64,000 nucleotides of DNA from Phreatobacter sp. GTDB lineage: Bacteria; Pseudomonadota; Alphaproteobacteria; Rhizobiales; Phreatobacteraceae. Location of the stretch: assembly GCF_016793595.1 (NCBI RefSeq), contig NZ_JAEULY010000019.1, positions 94,007 to 158,006 on the forward strand. The letters run 5' to 3'. The notes beneath the pieces were generated by a model that had not been told where the DNA came from, made no database searches, and saw only the letters and a program-made list of their open reading frames with translations. The position numbers and the translations under genes are program-made. Of the stretch, positions 54,635 through 64,000 are shown piece after piece; within the stretch, counting starts at the first letter, position 1; each line of letters opens with the position of its first letter.

Positions 54635-55798
54635 GTGAGCGACACGCCCAAGACGACCGCGGCCCTCGGCGCGGTCCGCTCCGCTTTCGCGCCCTGGAAC
54701 GACCCGGCCGCCAGACCGCTTGTCGTGTTCGACGGCGTGACCAAGCGCTACGGCACCGAGACGGCGGTCAACGACCTGTCGCTCGCCGTCTATGAGCGCG
54801 AATTCTTCGCCCTGCTGGGGCCCTCGGGCTGCGGCAAGTCCACGCTGATGCGGATGCTCGCGGGCTTCGAGACCCCGACCGCCGGGCGCGTGCTGCTGGC
54901 GGGAGAGGACCTGGGCGGCGTGCCGCCGCATCTCAGACCCACCAATATGATGTTCCAGTCCTATGCGTTGTTTCCGCATATGACGGTGGAGAAGAACATC
55001 GCCTTCGGCCTTGAGATGGAAGGCGTGGCGAGGCCTGAGATCGCCGACCGCGTCGCGGGCGCGCTGAAGCTGGTGAAGCTTGAAACACTCGCCTCGCGCA
55101 AGCCGCATCAGCTCTCTGGCGGCCAGCGCCAGCGCGTGGCGCTTGCGCGCGCGCTGATCAAGCGGCCCAAGGTGCTGCTGCTGGACGAGCCGCTCGGCGC
55201 CCTCGACCGCAAGCTGCGCGAGGAGACGCAGTTCGAACTGGTGGCCTTGCAGGAGCGGCTGGGGCTGACCTTCATCATCGTCACCCACGACCAGGACGAG
55301 GCCATGTCCATGGCGACGCGCATCGCGGTGATGGACAAGGGCCGCATCGCGCAGGTCGGCACGCCGCCGATGATCTATGAGGCGCCCGCGACGCGCTACG
55401 TCGCGGATTTCATCGGCGACATCAACATCGTCGAGGGCAAGGTCTCCGCCGTCGATGGCCGGCGGATCATGGTATCGACGCCGCTCGGCGACATGGCCGT
55501 GCCGGAGGTCGCAGACAGCCTCGTCGTCGGGCAGGAGGTCGCGGTCGCATGGCGGCCGGAGAAGACGCGCCTCGTCCGCGCCGAGGATGCGGTCACCGGC
55601 GGGCGGATGATGATCGAGGGCGTGGTCCACGACATCGGCTATCTCGGCGACTGGACGACCTATGTGGTCGAAGCCGGCGGCCGGCGGCTGCGCGCGGCGG
55701 TTGCCAACGCCTCGCGGATGGTCGAGCGACCGATCGGATGGGACGAGCCCGTGCGCCTCTGCGTCGCGCCGGAATCCCTGATCCTGCTGACGCGGTGA
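54635..55798 (+). CDS. potG: Polyamine ABC transporter ATPase, PotG-like
   Basis: A 387-residue ATPase with Walker A GPSGCGKST, LSGGQRQRVALARAL, Walker B LLLDEPLGALD and VTHDQDEAM. A C-terminal TOBE domain (about 290-385, ending with CVAPESLILL) is typical of PotA/PotG. The start is GTG 54635, 7 bp after potF. It energises uptake with PotH and PotI. Confidence 0.93.
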   Translation: MSDTPKTTAALGAVRSAFAPWNDPAARPLVVFDGVTKRYGTETAVNDLSLAVYEREFFALLGPSGCGKSTLMRMLAGFETPTAGRVLLAGEDLGGVPPHLRPTNMMFQSYALFPHMTVEKNIAFGLEMEGVARPEIADRVAGALKLVKLETLASRKPHQLSGGQRQRVALARALIKRPKVLLLDEPLGALDRKLREETQFELVALQERLGLTFIIVTHDQDEAMSMATRIAVMDKGRIAQVGTPPMIYEAPATRYVADFIGDINIVEGKVSAVDGRRIMVSTPLGDMAVPEVADSLVVGQEVAVAWRPEKTRLVRAEDAVTGGRMMIEGVVHDIGYLGDWTTYVVEAGGRRLRAAVANASRMVERPIGWDEPVRLCVAPESLILLTR

Positions 55799-55802
55799 CG
55801 CC

Positions 55803-56705
55803 ATGAGCGAGCGCCAAGCCCGCCGCACCATCATCCTCGTGCCCTATCTGTGGCTCGCGGTGTTCTTCCTCGTGCCCTTCGCCATCGTCGCCAAGATGTC
55901 GCTGTCGCAGGTCGCGACCGCCATCCCGCCCTACGTGCCGGTCTTCGAGCTCGGCGACGGCCCGGCCGGCTGGCTCGCCAAGGCGCGCGAACTCTCCCTC
56001 GACAATTACGGGGTGATCGCCAGCGACCGCCTCTATATCGACGCCTTCCTGACCTCGATCCGGATCGCCGCCACCGGCACGCTGATCCTCCTGATCATCG
56101 GCTATCCCATCGCCCACGCCATGGCGCGCGCGCCGGAGCATTGGCGGCCGCTGCTGGTCATGGCGGTGATCCTGCCGTTCTGGACCAGCTTCCTGATCCG
56201 CGTCTATGCGTGGATCGGCATCCTCAAGCCCGAAGGCCTGCTCAACGAATTGCTCATCGGCCTCGGGCTGATCGGTGAGCGGCTCCAGATCGCCAATACC
56301 GAGACCGCCGTGCTGATCGGCGTCGTCTATTCCTACCTGCCGTTCATGGTGCTGCCGCTCTATGCGGCGCTGGAACGCATGGACCGCACGCTGCTGGAGG
56401 CCGCCGCCGACCTCGGCTGCCCGCCCTGGAAGGCGTTCTGGCGCATCACCGTGCCGCTGTCGCTGCCGGGCATCGTCGCCGGCTGCTTCCTCTGCTTCAT
56501 TCCGATCACCGGCGAGGTGGTGATCCCGGACCTGCTCGGCGGCTCAGACACGCTGATGATCGGCAAGACGCTTTGGACCGAATTCTTCTCGAACCGCGAC
56601 TGGCCGGTGGCCTCGGCGGTCGCGGTGCTGCTGCTGGTCCTGCTGGTCGGACCGATCATCCTCTATCAGCGCCAGCAGGCGCGGCAGCTGGAGGCGGCGC
56701 GATGA
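55803..56705 (+). CDS. potH: Polyamine ABC transporter permease, PotH-like
   Basis: A 300-residue permease with six hydrophobic segments. RTIILVPYLWLAVFFLVPF is the first helix and the EAA loop reads LLEAAADLGCPPWKAFWRIT. KMSLSQ and the periplasmic loop fit PotH. Its stop overlaps the potI start (ATGA). Confidence 0.93.
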   Translation: MSERQARRTIILVPYLWLAVFFLVPFAIVAKMSLSQVATAIPPYVPVFELGDGPAGWLAKARELSLDNYGVIASDRLYIDAFLTSIRIAATGTLILLIIGYPIAHAMARAPEHWRPLLVMAVILPFWTSFLIRVYAWIGILKPEGLLNELLIGLGLIGERLQIANTETAVLIGVVYSYLPFMVLPLYAALERMDRTLLEAAADLGCPPWKAFWRITVPLSLPGIVAGCFLCFIPITGEVVIPDLLGGSDTLMIGKTLWTEFFSNRDWPVASAVAVLLLVLLVGPIILYQRQQARQLEAAR

Positions 56706-57490
56706 GTTCCCGCTCCCGCTTCCTGGATGCCACGGCGCTGACGCTCGGTTTCGCCTTCCTCTATCTGCCGATCGTCATCCTCATCGTCTATTCGTTCAAC
56801 GCCAGCCAGCTCGTCACCGTCTGGGGCGGCTTCTCGACACGCTGGTACGGCGCGCTCTGGCAGAACCGCCAACTCCTCGATGCGGCCTGGATGACGGCGA
56901 AGGTCGCGGCGCTCTCGGCGGCCTTTGCCACGGTGGTCGGCACGCTCGCAGCGCTCGCTCTGACGCGCTACCTGCGCTTTCGCGGCCGGACGCTGTTCTC
57001 CGGGCTCGTCTACGCGCCGATCGTCATGCCGGAGGTGATCACCGGCCTGTCGCTGCTGCTGCTCTTCGTCTCGGTCGGCATCGACCGCGGCTTCTGGACC
57101 GTGACGGTGGCGCACGCGACCTTCACGTCGGGCTTCGTGGCGGTCGTGGTGCAGTCGCGGCTGATCACCTTCGACCGCTCGCTGGAGGAGGCCGCCGCCG
57201 ATCTCGGCGCGACGCCATGGCAGGTGTTCTTCCGCATCACCCTGCCGATCATCGCGCCAGCTGTCATCGCCGGCTTCCTGCTCGCCTTCACCCTGTCGCT
57301 CGACGACCTCGTCATCGCGAGCTTCACCACCGGGCCGGGCTCCACGACCCTGCCCATGCGCATCTACAGCCAGGTGCGGCTCGGCGTGACGCCCGAGATC
57401 AACGCCATCTGCACGCTGATGATCGCGGCGGTGACGGTGCTGGTCATCGGCGCCTCGCTGGCGACCAAGCGCGGCCTGCCGGCGACCTGA
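56702..57490 (+). CDS. potI: Polyamine ABC transporter permease, PotI-like
   Basis: A 262-residue permease with six hydrophobic segments: FLYLPIVILIVYSFNAS, EEAAADLGATPWQVFFRITL and SLDDLVIASFTTGPGSTTLP, the last being typical of PotI/PotC. ATG 56702 is used because it overlaps the potH stop; the longer open frame upstream lies in potH. It is the last gene of potFGHI. A palindromic element follows 32 bp later. Confidence 0.93.
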   Translation: MSSRSRFLDATALTLGFAFLYLPIVILIVYSFNASQLVTVWGGFSTRWYGALWQNRQLLDAAWMTAKVAALSAAFATVVGTLAALALTRYLRFRGRTLFSGLVYAPIVMPEVITGLSLLLLFVSVGIDRGFWTVTVAHATFTSGFVAVVVQSRLITFDRSLEEAAADLGATPWQVFFRITLPIIAPAVIAGFLLAFTLSLDDLVIASFTTGPGSTTLPMRIYSQVRLGVTPEINAICTLMIAAVTVLVIGASLATKRGLPAT

Positions 57491-57521
57491 CAGACTGTTT
57501 GGAAGGTCACCGATCCCACCA

Positions 57522-57552
57522 CGTCATGCCCGGGACAAGCCCGGCCATGACG
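57522..57552. repeat. Intergenic palindromic (REP-like) element
   Basis: A 31-bp near-perfect palindrome: CGTCATG and CATGACG at the ends, CCGG and CCGG inside, with ACAAG in the centre. The wording (GTCATGCCCGGG, then CCGGCCATGAC) is familiar from repeated intergenic elements in Hyphomicrobiales. It lies between potI and tesB and may act as a terminator. I see no second full copy in the window. Confidence 0.6.
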
Positions 57553-57631
57553 ATGGCGAGCGCTACTAGCGGTTGACCTGCGGGCGCTGGCAGTGGTTTC
57601 TCGGCTCAACAGTTCAGAGACCCTTGCCGCC

Positions 57632-58498
57632 ATGACCTCCGCCGTCGAAAGCCTCGTGTCGATCCTCGACCTCGAACCGCTCGAGGTGAACCTGTTCCGC
57701 GGCCAGAGCCCGAAGGACCGCTGGCAGCGCGTCTTCGGCGGGCAGGTCATCGGCCAGGCGCTGGTCGCGGCCTGCCGCACCGTCGAAGGCCGCAGGCCGC
57801 ACTCGCTGCACGCCTATTTCGTCCTGCCCGGCGACCCCAAGGCGCCGATCATCTACGAGGTCGAGCGCACCCGCGACGGGCGCAGCTTCTCGACCCGGCG
57901 GGTCAAGGCGATCCAGCACGGCGCCGCCATCTTCTCGCTCTCCGCCTCCTTCCACACGGAAGAGACGGGCGAGGAGCACCAGTTCGCCATGCCGGCCGTG
58001 CCGATGCCGGAAGACCTGAAGCCGGAATCGGAGGTGCGCGCCGAACTGCGGCCGGACATGCCCGAGGACGTGAAGAGCTATTTCGCCCGCGAGCGCCCCA
58101 TCGAGATCCGCCCCGTGGAGGTTGACCGCTATACCGGCGAGAGCCAGCCGGAGGGCCGCTTCCACGTCTGGATGCGCGCGACGCGCGCCCTGCCCGACGA
58201 TCCCGTCATCCACCAGTGCGTGCTCGCCTACGCCTCCGACATGACGCTGCTGGACGCCGCCAACCTGCCGCACGGGCGCTCGTTCTTCGACCAGTCGGTG
58301 CAGGCGGCGAGCCTCGACCACGCCATGTGGTTCCACCGGCCGTTCCGCGCCGACGACTGGCTGCTCTACGCTCACGAATCGCCCTCGGGGCAGGGCTCGC
58401 GCGGCTTCACCCGCGGCTCGATCTATACCCGGGAGGGCGCGCTGGTCGCCTCCGTGGCGCAGGAAGGCCTGCTGCGGGCCCGCCGGAAGCCCGCCTGA
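57632..58498 (+). CDS. tesB: Acyl-CoA thioesterase II
   Basis: TesB hydrolyses medium- and long-chain acyl-CoA to free fatty acids. The 288-residue double-hotdog protein has FRGQSPKDRWQRVFGGQVIGQAL at its start and YFVLPGDPKAPI, and the catalytic Asp in SDMTLLDA. The Gln of the catalytic trio lies near VAQEGLLR. I choose ATG 57632, where family sequence begins, over an in-frame upstream ATG. Confidence 0.93.
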   Translation: MTSAVESLVSILDLEPLEVNLFRGQSPKDRWQRVFGGQVIGQALVAACRTVEGRRPHSLHAYFVLPGDPKAPIIYEVERTRDGRSFSTRRVKAIQHGAAIFSLSASFHTEETGEEHQFAMPAVPMPEDLKPESEVRAELRPDMPEDVKSYFARERPIEIRPVEVDRYTGESQPEGRFHVWMRATRALPDDPVIHQCVLAYASDMTLLDAANLPHGRSFFDQSVQAASLDHAMWFHRPFRADDWLLYAHESPSGQGSRGFTRGSIYTREGALVASVAQEGLLRARRKPA

Positions 58499-58663
58499 CT
58501 GCCTCATTCTTGAGCGAATTCGCGTTGCGCGGTCAGCCGCAACTTTGGCTCAGCCCAGAAGTGCCCGCTTTTTAGGCATCGACGGGCTTCGCGCCGGGAC
58601 GCGTAGCCGCGCGCGCCCTCCAACCATTTGATCTCACTGGATTTTGTGCGTCGCGGTAGCTCG

Positions 58664-59125
<462 letters not shown>

Positions 59126-59158
59126 CGCGCCAACAGACATTCCCTGGAGAGTTCCCTC

Positions 59159-60655
59159 ATGACCAAGTCCAACCTTTCCCGGTGGGGCATTGCGGGGCTG
59201 GCGCTCGCCGCCGCCGCAAGCCTCGTCGAGCCGGCGCTCGCGCAGGCTCCCGCCGCCGCGCCGACCCCGCCGAAGCCGAACAACGGCGACACGGCCTTCG
59301 TGCTGTTCTCGGCCTATTTCGTGCTGATGATGGCTATTCCCGGCCTTGCGCTGTTCTACGGCGGCCTCGTTCGCGCCAAGAACATGCTGTCGGTGCTGAC
59401 GCAGGTCTTCGTCATCGTGGCGCTGGTCTCGATCATCTACGTGACCTACGGCTACTCGCTCGCCTTCACCTCCGGCGGCGGCCTCAACAGCTTCATCGGC
59501 GGCTTCTCCAAGGCCTTCCTGATGGGCGTCGACACCAACTCGACCGCCGCGACCTTCTCCAACGGCGTGGTCATTCCGGAATATGCCTACATCATCTTCC
59601 AGATGACCTTCGCCTGCATCACGCCGGCCCTCATCGTCGGCGCCTTCGCCGAACGCGTGAAGTTCTCGGCGCTGCTGCTGTTCACGGTCCTCTGGGTCAC
59701 CTTCATCTACTTCCCGATGGCCCACATGGTCTGGTACTGGGCCGGCCCCGACGCCATCGCTGACGCCGTCAAGGCTGTCGCCGCCGCCGGCACCGACGCT
59801 GCCGCCAAGGCCGCCGCCGAGGCCAAGCTCGCCGCCGTCAAGGCCGATGCCGGCCTGATCTTCCAGTGGGGCGCGCTCGACTTCGCTGGCGGCACCGTCG
59901 TCCACATCAACGCCGGCATTGCCGGCCTGGTCGGCTGCATCGTGCTCGGCAAGCGCATCGGCTACGGCAAGGAACTGATGCCTCCCCACTCGCTGGTGAT
60001 GACGCTGATCGGCGCCGCGCTTCTGTGGGTCGGCTGGTTCGGCTTCAATGCCGGCTCCAACCTCGAAGCCAACGGCACCGCCGCGATGGCGGCCATCAAC
60101 ACCTTCGTCGCCACCGGCGCGGCCACGCTCTCCTGGCTGTTCGTCGAATGGGCGGCCAAGGGCAAGCCGTCGCTGCTGGGCGCCGCCTCGGGCGCCATTG
60201 CCGGCCTCGTCGCGGTCACCCCGGCCGCCGGCTTCGCCGGTCCGATGGGCTCGATCATCCTCGGCCTGATCGCCGGCGGCGTCTGCTTCATCTTCTGCTC
60301 GACGGTGAAGAACGCCTTCGGCTACGACGACACGCTCGACGTGTTCGGCATCCACGGCGTCGGCGGCATCATCGGCGCCATCGGCACCGGTATCCTCGTC
60401 AGCCAGGCTCTCGGCGGCGCCGGCATCCCGGACTACGAGTCGAAGCCGGGCGAACTGGCGGTCGGCGCCTATGAGTTCGGCGCTGCCATCTGGGCGCAGA
60501 TCAAGGGCGTGCTGCTGACCATCGTGTGGTCCGGCATCGGCTCGTTCGTGATCTTCAAGATCGTCGACGTGATCGTCGGTCTGCGCGTCACCGCCGACCG
60601 CGAGCGCGAGGGCCTCGACCTCGCCGAGCACGGCGAGCGCGCCTACAACCTCTGA
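59159..60655 (+). CDS. amtB: Ammonium transporter
   Basis: A 498-residue inner-membrane ammonium channel. A cleavable signal peptide ends near ALAQ (residue 29), and about 11 membrane helices follow. The pore histidine pair corresponds to His189 (MAHMVWYW) and the His of FGIHGVGGIIGA. An Ala/Lys-rich stretch at 197-231, between the AHMVWYW helix and the GALDFAGG helix, is a periplasmic or loop insertion. It is controlled by GlnK encoded just upstream. A very strong terminator follows. Confidence 0.96.
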   Translation: MTKSNLSRWGIAGLALAAAASLVEPALAQAPAAAPTPPKPNNGDTAFVLFSAYFVLMMAIPGLALFYGGLVRAKNMLSVLTQVFVIVALVSIIYVTYGYSLAFTSGGGLNSFIGGFSKAFLMGVDTNSTAATFSNGVVIPEYAYIIFQMTFACITPALIVGAFAERVKFSALLLFTVLWVTFIYFPMAHMVWYWAGPDAIADAVKAVAAAGTDAAAKAAAEAKLAAVKADAGLIFQWGALDFAGGTVVHINAGIAGLVGCIVLGKRIGYGKELMPPHSLVMTLIGAALLWVGWFGFNAGSNLEANGTAAMAAINTFVATGAATLSWLFVEWAAKGKPSLLGAASGAIAGLVAVTPAAGFAGPMGSIILGLIAGGVCFIFCSTVKNAFGYDDTLDVFGIHGVGGIIGAIGTGILVSQALGGAGIPDYESKPGELAVGAYEFGAAIWAQIKGVLLTIVWSGIGSFVIFKIVDVIVGLRVTADREREGLDLAEHGERAYNL

Positions 60656-60683
60656 CGTTTTCGCGGCTTGCCCCCGCGAAACT

Positions 60684-60718
60684 GCCCCCGGCGACCCGTT
60701 CGCCGGGGGCTTTCTTTT
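60684..60718 (+). terminator. Rho-independent terminator of glnK-amtB
   Basis: GCCCCCGGCGA at 60684-60694 pairs with TCGCCGGGGGC at 60700-60710 around a 5-nt loop and runs into TTTCTTTT. Confidence 0.92.
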
Positions 60719-60875
60719 GTCACCGCGGCCCTGGACACCGTCCCCCCGGGGCCATGGTTAATCCCCCGTCAACCCTTGCCTCGGTAAGGTCGGACAACGA
60801 ACCGGAAGGCCCCGGCGCGGCTGCATGTGCGAGGATGCGGGTGCCCGGCCGCCGCCCTGACAGGATGCGAGAGAC

Positions 60876-63551
60876 ATGGCCGTGGCGCGCCGGCAGACCG
60901 GACCATCGCTGGTTCCAGAAGGGCTCGGCGGCCTGATGCGCCGCAAGCTGCGCCAGCTCATTGGGCTCGGCACGCTCGCCGCCGTCGCCATCGCGGCGCT
61001 CGCCATGCTGACCTGGACGGCCGGCGATCCCTCGCTCAGCCACGCCACCAACGCACCGGTGAAGAACTGGGTCGGCCGGCCCGGCGCCATCCTCGCCGAC
61101 CTGCTGATGCAGCTCTTCGGCCTCGCGGCCATCGTTCTCCTCGCCATCTGCGCCACCTGGGGCTGGCGCCTGCTGCGAAGCCGCGCCTTCGACCGCGAGG
61201 CACTGCGCGTGCCCCTTGGCCTCGCCGCCGCCATGACCGTCGCGGTCGCCTGCTCGCTCATGCCCGCGCCGCGCGGCTGGCCGCTGCCGACCGGTATCGG
61301 CGGCGTCATCGGCGACGGCGGCCTTGCCGTCATCTCCGCCGTGCTCGGCCGGCCGGACGCGGCGACGCGCGGTCTCGTCGGCCTCATCATCCTCGCCGTC
61401 GGCGGCGTCCTCGCCGCCATCGCCATCTGCCTCCTGATGCGCCCCGAGCCGGTGACGCTGGAGGAGGAGATCGACCGCGTCGCGCCGAAGGCCCGCAAGC
61501 CGGCCGACGACGATCGCGAGCCCGGCCTGATCGGCCGCACCGTGTCGAGCGGCGTCGGCGCCCTCGCTCACGGCGTGCTCTCCGCCAAGGCGCGGCTTGC
61601 CCGCATGGCGGCGGAAGCTCCCGAGACCGCCCGCCAGGCGGCCGGCGCGGAGCCCGGAACAGGCGGGCCGCGCGGACCCGGCATGGTCGCCCGCGCGAAA
61701 ACCTTCTTCACCGAACCGGATGACGATGGCCTGCCCTCGCAGCGCCGCGGCTCCGGCGTGCGCCGCGAGCCGGTCATGGAAGCGCCGGCCGAGCGCCAGC
61801 CGCGCACCTATCACGCCCCCGTCGGCCGCAGCCGCCCCGCCGAGGAGCATCTGGACGACGCGCCGAGCGTCTCTCCCGCCCATGCGCCGGAGCCGGACGA
61901 ACCGCCCTTCGACATCGATCCGCCGAAGCCGGCCGCGGCGCCGGCGGCGGGGCCCCGCATCCACGCGCCCGCGCCTGCCCCCCGCGCGGCGCAGGTCCAG
62001 CAGAAGCTGCCGCTGCCTTCGCCCGACGGCGCGGGCGACAATTACGAGCTGCCCCCCCTCGACCTGCTGGCGGAGCCGAAGCCCTCCGAGCGGCATGCCT
62101 CCATGTCGATGGAGACGCTGCAGGACAACGCCACGACGCTGGCCTCGACGCTCGACGATTTCGGCGTGCGCGGCGAGATCATCAATGTCCGCCCCGGCCC
62201 GGTCGTGACCCTCTACGAGTTGGAGCCCGCGCCCGGCACCCGCTCCAACCGTGTCATCGGCCTCGCCGACGACATCGCCCGCTCGATGTCCGCCATTTCC
62301 GCCCGCGTCGCTCTCGTGGCCGGCCGCAACGCCATCGGCATCGAACTGCCCAACGCCCAGCGCGAGAACGTGCTGCTGCGGGAAATGCTGGCGAGTCAGG
62401 ATTTCATCACCGCCAAGGAAAAGCTGCCGATCGCGCTCGGCAAGACCATCGGCGGCGATCCCGTCATCACGGACCTCGCCAAGATGCCCCACCTGCTGGT
62501 GGCCGGCACCACCGGCTCGGGCAAGTCGGTCGCCATCAACACCATGATCCTGTCGTTGCTCTACCGGCTGACGCCGGATCAGTGCCGCCTGATCATGGTC
62601 GACCCGAAAATGCTCGAACTGTCGATCTACGACGGCATCCCCCATCTGCTGACCCCGGTCGTCACCGACCCCAAGAAGGCCGTGGTCGCCCTCAAATGGG
62701 CGGTGCGCGAGATGGAAGAGCGCTACCGCAAGATGTCGAAGGTCGGCGTGCGCAACATCGACGGCTTCAACGCCCGCATCGCGGAAGCCAAAGAGAAGGG
62801 CGAGAACATCCAGCGCCTGATCCAGACCGGATTCGACCGGGAAACCGGCGAACCGATCTTCGAGAATGACGAACTGCCGCTCGAGCCCTTGCCCTATATC
62901 GTCGTCATCGTCGACGAGATGGCCGACCTGATGATGGTCGCCGGCAAGGAGATCGAAGCCTGCATCCAGCGCCTCGCCCAGATGGCCCGCGCCTCCGGCA
63001 TCCACCTGATCATGGCGACCCAGCGGCCCTCGGTCGACGTGATCACCGGCACCATCAAGGCGAACTTCCCGACCCGGATCAGCTTCCAGGTGACGTCCAA
63101 GATCGACAGCCGCACCATCCTCGGCGAGATGGGCGCCGAGCAGCTGCTGGGCCAAGGCGACATGCTCTACATGGCCGGCGGCGGGCGGATCACCCGCGTC
63201 CACGGCCCCTTCGTGTCCGACGAGGAGGTGGAGGAGATCGTCCGCCATCTGAAAAGCCTCGGCACCCCGGACTACCACGACGGCATCATCGACGGCCCCG
63301 ACCCGGACGAGGACGCCGAGCTCGACCTGGTGCTTGGCCTCGGCGGCAACACCCAGAGCGACGACGCCCTCTACGACCAGGCGGTGGCGATCGTGGCGAA
63401 AGACCGCAAGTGCTCGACTTCATACATCCAGCGCAAGCTCTCGGTCGGCTACAACAAGGCGGCGAAGCTCGTGGAGATGATGGAAGACCAAGGCGTCGTC
63501 AGCCAGGCGAACCACGTCGGCAAGCGCGAGGTTCTGGTCCCGGAGCGGTAG
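60876..63551 (+). CDS. ftsK: DNA translocase FtsK
   Basis: FtsK pumps chromosomal DNA at the division septum and activates dimer resolution. The 891-residue protein has four membrane helices (about 27-190), a Pro/Ala-rich linker (about 200-400) and a motor domain. Walker A is GTTGSGKS at 544-551, Walker B lies in [12 protein letters not shown] and [15 protein letters not shown] follows. The C-terminal gamma winged helix ([20 protein letters not shown]) reads KOPS sequences. The linker is short next to E. coli FtsK. Confidence 0.95.
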   Translation: MAVARRQTGPSLVPEGLGGLMRRKLRQLIGLGTLAAVAIAALAMLTWTAGDPSLSHATNAPVKNWVGRPGAILADLLMQLFGLAAIVLLAICATWGWRLLRSRAFDREALRVPLGLAAAMTVAVACSLMPAPRGWPLPTGIGGVIGDGGLAVISAVLGRPDAATRGLVGLIILAVGGVLAAIAICLLMRPEPVTLEEEIDRVAPKARKPADDDREPGLIGRTVSSGVGALAHGVLSAKARLARMAAEAPETARQAAGAEPGTGGPRGPGMVARAKTFFTEPDDDGLPSQRRGSGVRREPVMEAPAERQPRTYHAPVGRSRPAEEHLDDAPSVSPAHAPEPDEPPFDIDPPKPAAAPAAGPRIHAPAPAPRAAQVQQKLPLPSPDGAGDNYELPPLDLLAEPKPSERHASMSMETLQDNATTLASTLDDFGVRGEIINVRPGPVVTLYELEPAPGTRSNRVIGLADDIARSMSAISARVALVAGRNAIGIELPNAQRENVLLREMLASQDFITAKEKLPIALGKTIGGDPVITDLAKMPHLLVAGTTGSGKSVAINTMILSLLYRLTPDQCRLIMVDPKMLELSIYDGIPHLLTPVVTDPKKAVVALKWAVREMEERYRKMSKVGVRNIDGFNARIAEAKEKGENIQRLIQTGFDRETGEPIFENDELPLEPLPYIVVIVDEMADLMMVAGKEIEACIQRLAQMARASGIHLIMATQRPSVDVITGTIKANFPTRISFQVTSKIDSRTILGEMGAEQLLGQGDMLYMAGGGRITRVHGPFVSDEEVEEIVRHLKSLGTPDYHDGIIDGPDPDEDAELDLVLGLGGNTQSDDALYDQAVAIVAKDRKCSTSYIQRKLSVGYNKAAKLVEMMEDQGVVSQANHVGKREVLVPER

Positions 63552-63591
63552 CCCATGATAAGATGAGCCGTCGCTCACGTGGAGGCCGAAC

Positions 63592-63945
63592 ATGGTGACG
63601 GAGGTTCAGATGGCTATGGCGTGGCTGTCGGAGATGCGAACCAGCAGGATCTCCGAAATCGTTCCCCTCCAACCACAGCGAACAGTCGCGGACATTATCG
63701 AGCACCTGGCAAACGAGCCTTCCGTGTCGTCGCTGTTCAGCCAGCTGAACGAAAAATCGCGACAGGAGGCGATCGCACAACTCAAGTCGGCCACGCCGCC
63801 AGGATTGAAGGCGTCCCTGCCTTATGCCGTTCCTCCAGACATCCGGAACAACAGAAGAGATAACGTCTCCGGCCTCTGGGGAGAGGTCGGAGATCAATGG
63901 GTGGAGGCCATGTGCGGAGCGGGGTACGAAAAGCAGGTGAAGTAA
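63592..63945 (+). CDS. Hypothetical protein (117 aa)
   Basis: A 117-residue soluble protein that I do not recognise. It is largely helical, with RTVADIIEHLANEPSVSSLF and SQLNEKSRQEAIAQL, and ends in WVEAMCGAGYEKQVK. GGAGG lies 7 nt ahead of the ATG. Its GC content looks lower than that of neighbouring ftsK, and its codon choice is less biased to C/G at third positions, hinting at a recent arrival. The remaining 55 bases of the window show nothing. Confidence 0.65.
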   Translation: MVTEVQMAMAWLSEMRTSRISEIVPLQPQRTVADIIEHLANEPSVSSLFSQLNEKSRQEAIAQLKSATPPGLKASLPYAVPPDIRNNRRDNVSGLWGEVGDQWVEAMCGAGYEKQVK

Positions 63946-64000
63946 ATACCCTTGGTGGTGGGGAGACGTGAGGAACCTGGCCCAGGTGGAGCAGTGTCTG

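Noticed and set aside
60720..63278. An 852-codon minus-strand frame opposite ftsK
   Set aside because: The opposite strand encodes a complete FtsK; the antisense translation has no recognisable domain.

Overview
This is a 64 kb high-GC chromosomal segment from an alphaproteobacterium, most likely of the order Hyphomicrobiales (Rhizobiales). The inference rests on several markers: a homospermidine synthase, a divergent Lrp-type putR next to a putA without its own DNA-binding domain, an NdvA/ChvA-like glucan exporter, an envC-ctpA pair and an Omp25-like beta-barrel protein. Genes are densely packed with many 4-bp start/stop overlaps. I see no rRNA, tRNA, CRISPR array, integrase or insertion sequence.

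Layout. 1-2976 (+): the 3' end of an EnvC-type murein hydrolase activator, the S41 protease CtpA, a terminator and a FAH-type hydratase. 2982-4775 (-): ABC exporter. 4864-14720 (-): a ten-gene nucleoside uptake and salvage operon (BMP-type binding protein, MBL-fold hydrolase, ATPase, two permeases, cdd, purine nucleoside phosphorylase, deoC, deoA, deoB). 14922-17294 (+): penicillin acylase family protein. 17667-21358: putR/putA divergent pair. 21368-23823: DMT transporter, hisE, a DUF167 protein fused to a secreted-protein-like tail, and yggT. 23910-26713 (-): NitT/TauT-type ABC importer. 26919-31897: DUF3108 protein, heparinase II/III-like protein, purH and a YbjQ protein. 31901-42839: MFS transporter, CMD-family protein, ggt, a small unknown, TerC, quinone oxidoreductase, YdcF, plsC, uvrC and an SDR. 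A 537-bp gene-free, partly AT-rich region then precedes an outer-membrane protein (43377-44042). 44185-45679 (+): ccmCDG. Next come a crotonase, a sulfite-oxidase-like enzyme, homospermidine synthase and a CinA-domain protein. 50188-53463 (+): a second NitT/TauT-type ABC ATPase and permease with an amidohydrolase but no binding protein. 53524-57490 (+): potFGHI-like importer. 57632-63945 (+): tesB, glnK, amtB, ftsK and a small unknown.

How the genes work together. The nucleoside operon forms one pathway: nucleosides enter by the ABC system, are deaminated or phosphorolysed, and the deoxyribose or ribose phosphates enter central metabolism through DeoB and DeoC. Nitrogen handling is a second theme. 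glnK-amtB, the ABC trio at 24-27 kb and the ABC/amidohydrolase unit at 50-53 kb each carry an upstream sequence resembling a sigma-54 (RpoN) -24/-12 promoter. The match at 50138-50153 is close to consensus and is preceded by a perfect 9-bp inverted repeat. This suggests, but does not prove, a nitrogen-limitation regulon. Polyamine metabolism is represented by homospermidine synthase and a PotFGHI-type importer.

I found no clearly new multi-gene defence or mobile system. The most unusual items are the putative RpoN-controlled, binding-protein-less transporter/amidohydrolase unit, the DUF167 fusion, and the MBL-fold hydrolase built into the nucleoside operon.
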